From: Rhizophagus irregularis
Lineage: Eukaryota > Glomeromycota > Glomeromycetes > Glomerales > Glomeraceae
Assembly (NCBI RefSeq): GCF_026210795.1
Contig: NC_089450.1
Span: forward strand, 1,364,001 to 1,428,000
Direction: 5' to 3'
DNA: 64,000 nucleotides
The notes under the pieces were generated by a model, which had not been told where the DNA came from, searched no databases, and saw only the letters and a list, made by a program, of their open reading frames with translations. Shown here piece by piece: positions 13,388-24,203 of this stretch. Position numbers and translations under genes: made by a program. Position 1 is the first letter of the stretch. Each line of letters begins with the position of its first letter.

Positions 13388-15657
13388 ATGTTTTCTCAAC
13401 ATAGAAGAAACTTTCAAAGCCGAGATTCTGTCTTTTCAGAAGGTTCTGAAGAACCAAGCGCGTCATTATTCTATTCTGTACCAACATTACCAACAGAAGC
13501 GGAAATTCATGAGTCTATAGCACTCCAACCTTCTCGCTATGAAGTTGAAGAAGAACAAGAGAACGAGCCTGATACAGCGTTTTTATCCGAACACTCCCCT
13601 ATGGGTTATTCCAATAAGCAGGTAAAGATAACATGTCAATTGAAGTATTTGAATCTTTATTAACACGATGTTTCAATTGCAGACTGCGGCAGAGATTTAT
13701 TTGGACGTTCCTCCTACTCCCACGGTTAAAGTTTCTGATAATACACTTTCAGAAGGACTTCTTCCTACAGTAACAGTAAGTTTTTTTTGGTTTTATCCTG
13801 TTTTTATTGCTATTTAACTTATTACTTAAGGTTTTTTTTAGATACCGTTAATTCAACTATCAGGTGCTACACATCGAAAATATAAAGACACAGCATTTGC
13901 GGTTCTTTTTTGTATGGGGTTAATAATAATGGCAATTGTTGGCATAGTTCTATTATTTATAACTAATGTAAGTACTTTCCTATTGTTTTATAAGTTTATA
14001 ATTGTAAATTTGATCATTTCTCCTAACAAATTTGAAATAAATAGTCACACGAATTAAAGGATTATTCACGCAAATCCGTATTTTTTGTCATTAAAAACAG
14101 CATTGGACCACTTTTATTTGCTATCATTTTCTCTCTAAGTATGGGTGCCATTTGGATATTATTATTACGTTCATTTGTCAAGATCATGATTTGGGGAACT
14201 TTGACAGCCGTTCCATTCATTTGTATCGCAATTTTTATTTGGATTAGGGTAGAAGCATTTTCAGGAGCTCTTCGAGAATCAGGGAAACCTGATCCACAAG
14301 ACGATGCACTTGCAATGTTATCATTTATTCCATTGATTATATCCATAGTATATTCAATAATCCTTTTTTCACGTCGAAAAAAAATCGAAAAAACAATCTC
14401 ACTTATCCAGTTAGCATGTGATATATTTAAAGATAATCCGCAAATGCTTTGGGTTTCACTCAAGATTCTGACGGTTTATGTATCATTTACTTTAATATGG
14501 TTATATTTATTTAGTCATATATTTTTAGTTGTATATAAGATGCAAACAGGTTGTTACTTTATAAGTTAATTGCAGAGTTTTTTCTTCTTATATTATTAAC
14601 TATATTTTTCGCATATAGAATACAAATTAGAGCCAAATACATATCTACTTGTACCATACTTCATTTTTATGTATTTATGGACTTCTGCTGTCTTGTGTAA
14701 TATCCAAAGAGTAACTATTTCCGGAATTGTATCAAATTGGTATTTCTATAGGTTTGTAAATATTTCATCCCATTTATCTTATATTCAATATAACGATATT
14801 CTAATTAACTCGTATTTGTTTCATCTTAGGCATGAACTAGATCGAAATGCTTCTAAGAAAGTAGCAGATTTGGCTCTTTCGAGGGCAATTACGGTCTCAT
14901 TTGGAACAGTGTGTCTTGATGGACTTATTCTTTTGTTCATTCAACTTGTTCAATATATTACTGGGTTTTTGAAAAAGGTAAGTATTAAACTTAAATATAA
15001 CGTAAACTATATCATTTCTGGAAAGTATTTATTAACCATTTATGTTTTAATGTTTTAAAATACAGATATTCTTTCTTAATTGTTTATTAAGTTTCCTGAC
15101 ATGCATTGATGGCATAATAGATAAATTGAACAATTATATTTTAATTTACGTAGGCATTTCTGGCAATAATTTCTGTACTTCAGCATATACAACAACTAAA
15201 TTATTTCGTAGGAATCTTGTCTTTGGACATGTTAACGGTAAACATTAAGAAACTTTTTTTCCTTTGTCAATAAATAATTTCATTATTAAATGATAATCTA
15301 GACTTTTTTTTTTCAGATTCCATAGACAAGTCGATTCTATATATTGGATCTGTAATTATTGCCCTCTTGTGCGGATTTGCTACTTTTATATATGCTACAC
15401 ATCTGCTTGAATCATCATATGGATATGTTGTTGGAATTATTGCTGCGATCATTCCTTATTATATTTCGCAGTTTTATACTTACATCATGATGAACACGTG
15501 AGTTAGTTAGATTTATTTTGAATATATATCTTATTTATTATTAACAATTTTAATATCCATCATATTTTACAGGGTTGATGCAACATTTATATGTTACACG
15601 ATCGATCTTGATTCAAATACAAATCATTGTAATAAAGCACATGAAGCATTTCATTAA
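13388..15657 (+). CDS. PNS1: Pns1/CTL-family choline-transporter-like membrane protein
   Basis: A multi-exon gene. Exon 1 (13388-13621) encodes a cytosolic Ser/Glu-rich N-terminus. Later exons encode about ten hydrophobic segments, for example AVLFCMGLIIMAIVGIVLL at about 13895-13960, then several between 14080 and 14560 and between 14640 and 15490. Diagnostic CTL features include ISGIVSNWYFYR after the VPYF..LWTSAV helix and the C-terminal VDATFICYTIDLDSNTN, followed by an HEAFH end with TAA at 15655-15657. Family knowledge: CTL/Pns1 proteins sit in the plasma membrane, and the animal members carry choline or ethanolamine, while the substrate of yeast Pns1 is not settled. Splice sites are GT-AG with no frame break noticed. 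The product is probably about 540-560 residues. The family call is firm; the substrate is not. Confidence 0.88.
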
Positions 15658-16216
15658 TAGTAAATAGATCAAGATATATTTTTTAGTTTTTAATTGCGCA
15701 TTTTGTAGCACAATTTAAGGAAATGTATTTATAGATATATTACGTACCATAAATTGAAGAAAAAATTGAAAATTATAAAATTTAACAGAATTTGGATAAG
15801 TTATGATTGTTACAATTTCATTTGATTCTAAAAATGATTTCATCAATGACTGCTATTATTTTTGCAGCAACTACTGAATTTTGAACATCTGCAAGATATT
15901 GGAAACAAGTTTTCTCTCGTATACCAAATGAATTTATCAGAATATTTTTAATCTTCAATATTTCGTGATATGCGAATCTCGAAAAATCTACTTATATATC
16001 TGCAATTCTATTACATAAATTATATAAAATTATATGTTATAGGTTGTCTTATGCCAACAAATAGAAAGCTCCTCTTTTAATCGTAAATTAATACCTTTTT
16101 AATAGGATAAAATTTTGGATAATTTTACAATTATCATGTTCAAAGCAGAAACAGATTGAAACAAGCCTCGCCACAAAATCACATTTCATATCCCACCACC
16201 CTTCAAGCAGTAAATG
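15658..16216. other. Intergenic, convergent 3' ends
   Basis: AT-rich spacer between the stops of the Pns1-like gene (plus) and the Rds3/PHF5A gene (minus). It must hold both 3' UTRs. No other feature was recognised. Confidence 0.6.
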
Positions 16217-16839
16217 TCATCTTTTCTTAAATCCATATTTTTTCCGTTCATAAAATAGATCTGTTTTCGAAGATCCCAGATTAACGATTTTTGGACATCC
16301 ATCTCTCTATAAATCAAAAAAAAAAAAAGAAATTTAATATTTTACAAAGAGAAATGATTAAGAAATAAAATAAAATCTCACATCTTTTTCTTGTAAAACA
16401 CATTCTTTACAATAATACGCATCTGAAACACCTGGAGCACCACAAATCACACAACGACCTTGATATGATCCATAATTACATTCGTCACAAATTCTATAGA
16501 AATTACATTGAAGGCTGTAAAATTATAATATGGTTTCTTTTAAAAAACAATATACTTACCGAACGAGAGTGTCCGGCCGCACATAACTAATAATAATTTT
16601 TTAAAAAAAGATTAATATAAAAACTTTTTAAGCAATTACTAAACTTAATGAACTCTCACTTACGAGTCGCAAATAACACATTTGCCATCACATTTCTCGC
16701 ATAAACGACCGATTGCTGCAATATTAACAAAGAACATTTTAAGGAACCTAATCATATAGTTACATAAATTTCATTCTTACTTCTTACCAATCCCTGGTTG
16801 TTTACGACACATAATCAAATCTGGGTGATGTTTTGCCAT
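16217..16839 (-). CDS. RDS3: SF3b subunit Rds3/PHF5A, zinc-finger splicing factor
   Basis: A small minus-strand gene starting [16 protein letters not shown] at 16839. It continues [42 protein letters not shown] and ends KKYGFKKR with TGA at 16217-16219. The order and spacing of the cysteine pairs is that of PHF5A/Rds3, the roughly 110-residue trefoil-knot zinc protein of the SF3b complex in U2 snRNP, which helps recognise the intron branch point. Length and sequence match the family almost throughout. The gene is cut by four introns. One exon, 16560-16586, is only 27 nt and encodes YVRPDTLVR plus split codons. All junctions seen are GT-AG. Confidence 0.96.
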
Positions 16840-16963
16840 TTTCAATCAAATATTTAATGATAAATTGATGCTATCTTGCTGTCTATTTATCAGCTACAGG
16901 TATGATTATTAATATTTCTACCCGGAAATTTGATTGGTTCTATTCATTTCTGTTTTTGATCAG

Positions 16964-17462
16964 TACAACCTCTATGTACCGATCCCCGGTGTACCCGATA
17001 ATTTCCTGTACCGATAAATTTTCATTGTCCCATTTCACGTATAATGAAAAAACCGCGTTGTATCGATATTGTATATAATTTCGCGATGTAACGTATAGTC
17101 GTATACCGATACTTTTTCTTGGTCCCTTTATAATAACATATATTAAGATGTACCGATATTTTAGCTACACTAGTATTAATTCGGGCCAGCCGACTATAAA
17201 GTTGACCCGAGTAAAAGATTTAATTTGAACTCTTTTGCGGTTTATTTTGCCGAAATTTAATTATTTTGCCCCATTAATCGGGTGGTGTTTGTCCGCATTA
17301 TGTTACTCGTAATATATTCAATGTATTGATATTGTTTCCAATTAGAAGCATCGGTATTAATAGACGTGATTTACAATATGATATACAGTAATTGTGTACC
17401 GATAATTCAATGTACCGATACTTTTTCCCTAAAACAACCTCATCGGTACATAGAGGTTTGTA
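16964..17462. mobile_element. Tigger/mariner-like MITE with GTACCGAT motifs
   Basis: The left end TACAACCTCTATGTACCGAT (from 16964) is matched in inverted orientation by ATCGGTACATAGAGGTTTGTA ending at 17462. TA at both borders fits the TA target duplication of Tc1/mariner/pogo elements. The interior repeats GTACCGAT(A) or near variants at least six times in direct orientation. No coding capacity. It lies between two divergently transcribed genes, upstream of Rds3. Confidence 0.7.
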
Positions 17463-17488
17463 ATCCAGTATCACCGTCACTTTTTCCG

Positions 17489-17880
17489 GCACATCTGAAA
17501 TGTGTGTCAGGTTGACGGCACAGTGTGGCGCAGTAATTTCAAAAAAAGTTAAAGATTTTCTTTTTGCTTTCATTAGATGTATTTTCATCTGTTTTACAAA
17601 ATTCACTTATAAATGGAAGGAGGTTTTGGAAATAGATTTTGACTTTAGTATATTTTATCGTCTTTTGCCGATCATTTCCAAAATTGGATTTGTCGAAAAA
17701 ACAGTTTTTGTTAAATAACTCGAAAATGGCCTTCCAATTTCCAAACCACCTATATATTCTCTAAGTAAATTTGCAGAGCGGACGAAAATACATCTAGTGC
17801 AGGAATTTAAAGGTTTATTTTAGATAGAAAAATCGCTGCGCCACACTGCGCCGTCAACCTGACACACATTTCAGACGTGC
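17489..17880. mobile_element. Non-autonomous Mutator-like element, 392 bp, 9-bp target duplication
   Basis: Terminal inverted repeats of about 45 bp start GCACATCTGAAATGTG on the left and GCACGTCTGAAATGTG on the right complement, with only two or three mismatches. An exact 9-bp direct repeat, CTTTTTCCG, lies on both sides (17480-17488 and 17881-17889). Nine-bp duplications with long terminal repeats are typical of MULEs. The interior has no transposase. It sits about 150 bp upstream of the ArfGAP start codon, so it may contribute to that promoter. Confidence 0.85.
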
Positions 17881-18040
17881 CTTTTTCCGTCCACATGACT
17901 TTTACCAGCATTAATAATTAATCAACCCATTTTTAGATATGATCGGCAAATTGATCACGTGACCGTGATGGTTTTTACAAATAGATCGACTTATTTGCCG
18001 AAAAATTTCATTCCTCTCACGTTCATACTATTTTGATAAT

Positions 18041-21000
18041 ATGACAACCCCTTTAAATCTTTATTTATGTTTAGAAGATTCGCCGAATTTTCGAAAAGAA
18101 TTGTCTGAAAGCGAAAATTCAATTTTTGGACTAGAAACTACCATAAAAAGTCTTGTCAAGTTGACGAGAGCCAGTGTTGAACTTGCTTCAGGTAAACTGT
18201 GTAAAAAAGTGCGCTATGAAAGGTCAATTGAATATATCTGTCAATCAATTCTCGATTAATAATTAGAATATACGGCTAAACAACTTCAATTCGCTGAGGA
18301 ACTTGGAAATTTTGCAAAACGACAACCTGATTCACTTATCAGTAAGAATTGTATTTTTAAAATTCATCTTTAATAATAAATTTTATATAACACATATAAT
18401 ATCATATAGAAACAATCTTATCAAAATATGCAAATTCAATTCAAGAGGTTGAAAGAAGTCGAAAAATTCTTGTAAGAATCTTTAATTTACTTTTTTTTCG
18501 GTTTTTCTTTTTGGATAATTATTAAAACTATTATAAAAAAAAGCAATCGCATATGTATAGCATGTTCATTGAACCGTTAGAAGCATTTGCTAAGAATGGA
18601 ATAATACCATTAAAGGTTAGTAAACCTTCCATGTGATAAAATCATGTGACAATTATTTATTCCATACTATGATTATTTAGGAAATGAAAAAAGTTGCGGA
18701 AAAAGCAAGTTATGATGCTGATTCGGCGCTTGCTAAGTATATGAGTAAACGACCTCGAGATACAGGAATTTCTGAGGTAAGTTATTTATAACATTATTAA
18801 AACTTAATATATTTTATTGACATTAATTTTCTAGGCATCTCTGGAAGTTTCAGAAACTCGTAAAGAATTTCATAATCGATATCTCGATTATGTAATAAAA
18901 ATAAATGAATTGGAAGCAAAGAAAAAATTTGAATTTATGGAATATGTAAAGGGTCCATTTCGTTAGTTTATTAGGATAGATATCCGATTAATTTTAAAAG
19001 ATAAATTTATTAATATATAATTTAATATGCTTTTAGATTTTGGCTATAATGTTTACGGAATCATCATTTTATCATCAAAGCTACGAAATATTGAAGGATA
19101 TGGAACCTCATATGAAAGACGTTACAAGTGAGACATTAATGATTAATAATTTGTTGATATTTAATTATATATAGGGCCGACTTTATTGTTTTCTCATTTA
19201 TAATTGTTATTAATAGGATTGCTTCATGAGGTAAATAATGTACACTTAGGAAACTTTTTATGAATAACCTAATAAGTAATAATTTTTCAGGCGAGAGCAA
19301 AATTTAATGATGATATTCAAGAATCACAACATTCAAAGAATTCGATTATAGAGGTAAATTTTTCTTTTATTTTTAGAATTAACTGCATTATATGTTATTA
19401 ATACTTATTTGCTCTCCAGAAAGCCAAAGAAACATATAATCCATTATATTCTTATAAAAAATCTCCTGAAGACGTAACTTTAGGCGTGAATTCTTCTATA
19501 GCAAAATCTGGGTATCTATTTATAAAAGGAAATCAACGAGTTATGCAAACATGGACTCGTAGATATTTCTTCATTTTAGATGGACAATTGAATTATATTG
19601 ATAGAGGGGGAAGGGTATGAATAATTTAGAAAATTTTATTTTATTTATTTATTAAAAATTTTTTTTCTTTTTTTAATATAAACTTCTCTTATAGATTTCA
19701 AAGGACGATGATGAGATGGAATCGATAACATTACGCCTTTGTCATATTAAACCTGTTAACAGTACAGATAGACGCTTTTGTTTTGAGGTAATATCTCCAA
19801 ATAGGTAAGTAGTCTTTTTTTATTATTTAAATTGAGTTCGATTATAGTCTTCACACTATTTTTGGATTAAAGAACATATGTGTTGCAAGCTGAAAACCAA
19901 GAAGAAATGAGAGATTGGATTTATTGCTTACAAACAACAGCACAAGATGCAATATATTCTCACCAAAGTACAATGTTTAACGCAAATAGTTCAGATCAGT
20001 TTCAAGTATATATTTTTTAAAAAAAATCTCTTTAAAACAGAGCTCTTGCATATATTTTTAATTGACTAATTTGTTCTTAGGATGTATCAAGAGATGAACT
20101 TGTTAATAATCATGATCGAATAAATAACGAAAGTTTGAATAGAACAGAGAAATCTATGTCCCGGATAAAAAATTTGCCGGGAAATGATATTTGCGCTGAT
20201 TGTAAATCAAAAGGTAAAATAATCTCATTCAAACCTTTTTATTATAAACTAACAATGAGGTTTCTCTTTCATTCTTCAGATCCACGGTGGGCGAGTACAA
20301 ATTTTGGTACTTTACTATGTATAGAATGTTCTGGAATTCATCGCAGTTTGGGTGTTCATGTTAGTAAGGTTAGATCATTAATGTTGGACAAATGGGAACC
20401 GGAGTCACTTGGAGTTATGCTTAAATTAGGAAACTCTAAAACAAGTTCAATATATGAAGCAAAACTTGTGGGCAATAATGAAATTATCATGAAGAATCCT
20501 TCTTGGGAAAGGTATGTTTAATGTGCGTACTTTTCTTATATTGTTTTACTTGTTTTATTAATATATTTTTTTGCAGATCAGAGAAGGAAAAGTTCATTAT
20601 AGACAAATATGTTAGAAAAATGTTTATAGTTTCTGAAGAGGACGAAAGTAATGATACAGTTGATTTGGTAAGAATACACACAAATTTCTCTTGTTTATTT
20701 TGCAATTTGTAGTTAAACCAAAATCCAAACAATTATTTTGATTATAAGGGATTTTGGAAAGCTATATGTGAATCGGATCTCTATGAAGCTTTAAGATATT
20801 TATCACTTGGAGCCAATGTAGATTGGAAAAACAAAGAGATAAATTCCACTACAGCACTACATCAAGCAATATTAAGGAATGATGATGTTTCAGTAGAATT
20901 TTTACTTCAATGGCTTTGTAATATAAATGAAGCAGATAATGATGGATGGAGTGGACTTCATCATGCCGCAGCAACAAATAATTCTAGATTATTGTTAACT

Positions 21001-21592
21001 CTAATGAAAAGACATGCTGACATTAATTTAAAAGATAAAAATGGAAAGGTATAAAGGAAGAAAAAAAAAGAGTTTTTTTTTATAATAAAGAATATTTATT
21101 GAAAAGATTAATTATTTTTAATAGATTCCGGTTGATATTGCAGTTGAATTACAGCATGTACAAGCTGTAACAGCATTAAGGTTATTTAATTTTGAAAATG
21201 AGTTAACTAGGACACAGTATTCTACATTTGGAGTAGATGAAGCATTGACAAGTATTAACAAACCACCATATATTTCACACAGTACTACATCAAGTATAGA
21301 TTTAAGATTTCCAGTTACAACAAAAATAACGAATAACAATGATCAAGATAAAAGCATACCTACATCATTATCATCATCACCAATAACTAAATCAGGTTTA
21401 TTAAATATGGATGATGCTGAACTTATCAGCAAAAGCATTATTGGTGATGAATTTTTCAATAATATACAAGAAACAGGAGTTAATTTTGGAATTTCCAATT
21501 TAGTTACTTCTAAATTTTCTTTAGCCTCTTTGAAATTACCTAATTTTGGAAATATACAAAAAGAAAATGAAACTGAAGAGGAAAATAAGTAA
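18041..21592 (+). CDS. BAR-PH-ArfGAP-ankyrin protein (ACAP-like Arf GTPase-activating protein)
   Basis: A gene with many introns starting MTTPLNLYLCLEDSP. The first part (18041 to about 19450) is a helical BAR-type region. The PH domain follows (SGYLFIKGNQRVMQTWTRR to the invariant tryptophan in MRDWIYCL, 19508-19930). The ArfGAP zinc finger has CADC, CIEC and the catalytic-arginine segment GIHRSLGVH (20190-20360). It ends with ankyrin repeats (TALHQAIL, GWSGLHHAA, IPVDIAVE, 20740-21150) and a Ser/Asn-rich tail to the stop at 21592. Known for the family: such proteins stimulate GTP hydrolysis on Arf GTPases at curved, phosphoinositide-containing membranes and act in endocytic recycling. Key zinc and arginine residues are present. 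A 12-nt or similarly tiny exon (LLHE, about 19217-19228) may occur in the BAR region. No disabling change noticed. Confidence 0.9.
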
Positions 21593-22714
21593 TAGACTAA
21601 AGTATATTTCTATAAATATTATTTTATTAATAGAATATTTATATTTTAATAATACTGTATTAATAATACTTAGCAGATTGTTATCAATTCTTATTTTTTT
21701 TACCTTTTAATTATAGTATTATAAGATTTTACTTCTAATAGAGATTATAGTAAATGTAAGATAAAATTTACAATTATGTAAAACACTTGATTTTATTATA
21801 TATAAATAAATTTATAATAGAATTCTGCTTACTTATAAGATAGTTTACTGGAAATTTATAGTGAAATATATAATTGAAAATTTTTGAAAATCCTATTATA
21901 TATAGATAAATTACACCTAAAAAAGAAAATAATACATTATTTGTTATGATTTTTTCCTTTTTAAATCAATTAACCAATAGGATTGCTGGTAAAATTACTA
22001 GTAAATTTGAAATTTTTTCCAGAAACCTTTATTAACTAATAGAATTGCAATAGAAATTTACATATAAAATAAACTTATTTAATAGTTAGTAAAAATATCA
22101 TAAAATATACAGGAAATTCTTTTGTATTTATGATATTACAATAGAATCCCACTTTAATACTCCTTCAGGAAAAATTTTAAATTTACTAGTAATTTTATCA
22201 GCAATCCTATTGGTTAATTGATCTAAAAAGGAAAAAAATCATAACAACTTAGTGTAATATTTCCTTTTTTAATGTAATTTATTTATATATAGTAGGATTT
22301 TCAAAAATTTTCAATTATAAATTTTACCTTAGATTTCCAATAACCTATTTTATAAGTAAGCAGAATCCTATTACAATACAAATTATTGGCATAGTATATT
22401 TTTAAAATATATAATATATATTTAAAATTTAAAATTGGCTAAAGTTAATACAAATGTATTTTCAAATCATAATTTTGACTAAAATTTAACTCTAGTTAAA
22501 TTTATAATACTAACTTAAATTTTGTTAAAATTGAAAATTTCAGGTTATACTAGAAAATTTATATAATGTAATATTATTTTTAACAATTATGGTTATTTTA
22601 TCTGATTTATAAAAATATTTTTATAAACTTTAAAAATTAAAAGTTTTATTTTATTTAGTTCAATCCAATTAAAAAAAATTGTACATTATATATTTATTTT
22701 AATATACAGTTAAC
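21593..22714. other. Intergenic AT-rich region with a long inverted-repeat element
   Basis: Spacer after the ArfGAP gene. It holds the long inverted repeat listed at 21810-22375 and otherwise only AT-rich sequence. No ORF of note. Confidence 0.6.
21810..22375. mobile_element. Foldback/MITE-type element with about 200-bp inverted arms
   Basis: The left arm (about 21815-22030) and right arm (about 22165-22375) are imperfect inverted copies. Both contain GAATTCTGCTTACTTATA-like ends, the segment AATTGAAAATTTTTGAAAAT and a CAATTAACCAATAGGATTGC block. No transposase. Related single arms occur at 39530-39735 and near 51745-51795, so it is a dispersed family. No clear target duplication was found, so the class is unknown. 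Confidence 0.7.
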
Positions 22715-22939
22715 TCCCTCTATAGTCACTCCCGTTATAGTCATATTCTACTATATAGTCACACCAGTTGAATGTTCAAAACACTTTATTATTAAAATCT
22801 ATCATATATAGTCACAATCTATCTATAGTTACTATCACACCTATTCTCAAAAATCTTATATTAAAAAAAACCGTTTATAATCACAGTTATATAAAAAATA
22901 TATTAAATAACTTGGCATCTAATGATCATACAAAAATGT

Positions 22940-23640
22940 AGCATAGCTTGTTAGAATCGTCTTACTGAAATGAATCGAATGGTCGTAGTTTTATCCTTTT
23001 ACAATCACTGGCTGATGAATTATTCAACAAAATGGTTAACATCGGCATTATAATATTTCTTGATTTACATTTACTGCGCATTTAACATTTTGCTAAATTT
23101 CTCAGTACCTAGTAATTGTAAAAAGATGATTAATAGCTCGTTAGAATCGCCTCATCAAGACGAATCGAATGGTGGTAAGCTCATCTCTCTATGATCAATA
23201 TTGACGGAGTTATTACTTAAAAACTATTTGATATTTTTTAATTTCAGAAATTGATCTAGTGATTGGATTTTGGTGTATCTTATACCATTAGATTCATCTC
23301 ATCAAGACGAATCAAATGGTAGTAAGTATACTTTTCGTCAAAATGACAAAATACTAATTAAATTTATTTTGATAGACGTAATGTATTTTGACAGACGTAA
23401 TTAACTTATAGTAATTTTATAATAAATAGTAAATTGGTCTATTTACCGAAATATAACATAATTAATTAGTGAAAAAGTATAGTAGTAAGATCGTCTCTTT
23501 AGGATCAATATTGGCAGAGTATTACAATTAATCTAGTGATTGGATTTCAATGTATTTTATACCATTAGAACTGCCTTATCAAGACAAATCGAATGGCAGT
23601 AATATCATCTCTCTACGATTAATATTGGTAGAGTTACGAT
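22940..23640. repeat. Degenerate direct repeats inside the pogo-like element
   Basis: Four imperfect copies of a TTAGAATCGNCT...GAATCGAATGGTNGTA block occur at about 22950, 23140, 23280 and 23565. The later ones are followed or preceded by ATCTCTCTANGATCAATATTG and TCTAGTGATTGGATTT blocks. Spacing is irregular (about 140-290 bp). No coding function can be shown. Confidence 0.6.
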
Positions 23641-23656
23641 ACAATAAATTTTAAGT

Positions 23657-23953
23657 AGGACCCTGGATATCTCCAAAACAGGTCATAAGTCACACTTTCG
23701 GCAGATTGGCCCATTTTTCAGGGGCTCAAAAAATCGTTTTTTGTAAATATCTCGGCATCCAGTGGTCCAATTTTGATGAACTTTTTTTTAAATTGTAGAG
23801 CTAAATGAGGGCTACAAAATAAAAAAAAGTTCATTAAAATTGAATTACTGGATGCTGAGATATTTACAAAAAACGATTTTTTGAGTTTCAGCAAAAAGGG
23901 GTGTTTTTGGCCAAAAGTCCATTATGACCTTTATATTAGATATCCGGGGTCCT
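23657..23953 (+). mobile_element. hAT-like MITE, copy 1 (297 bp)
   Basis: Starts AGGACCCTGGATATCT and ends AGATATCCGGGGTCCT. It is flanked by an exact 8-bp direct repeat TTTTAAGT (23649-23656 and 23954-23961). Most of the interior is an imperfect palindrome around position 23800. Near-identical copies lie at 35501-35797 and, inverted, at 38427-38722. The homologous host sequence near 61887-61894 lacks the insert and has a single TTTTAAAT, which supports insertion here. Confidence 0.9.
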
Positions 23954-24203
23954 TTTTAAGTATAATTCTGGTCAAAATTATGTTAATTTTTGGCTGGAAT
24001 TATGATATACTAATATAAGAAATTTTTTATATAGTCACATTTCTTTATAATCACCAAATATGGAGGATCATCGCAACTCTTTCCTGAATTTTTGAAAATA
24101 CTAATAAAAATTATTTTTGAAATTTTCGTTCAAAAATTTCTAAGTGCTCGTTCACAATACTAATATTTCCACAGTTGCTTTCCTCTTTACTGAGCTTTAA
24201 ACT

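Noticed and set aside
14062-14463. Minus-strand ORF of 133 residues
   Set aside because: Lies antisense to the membrane segments of the Pns1-like gene and has no motif of its own.
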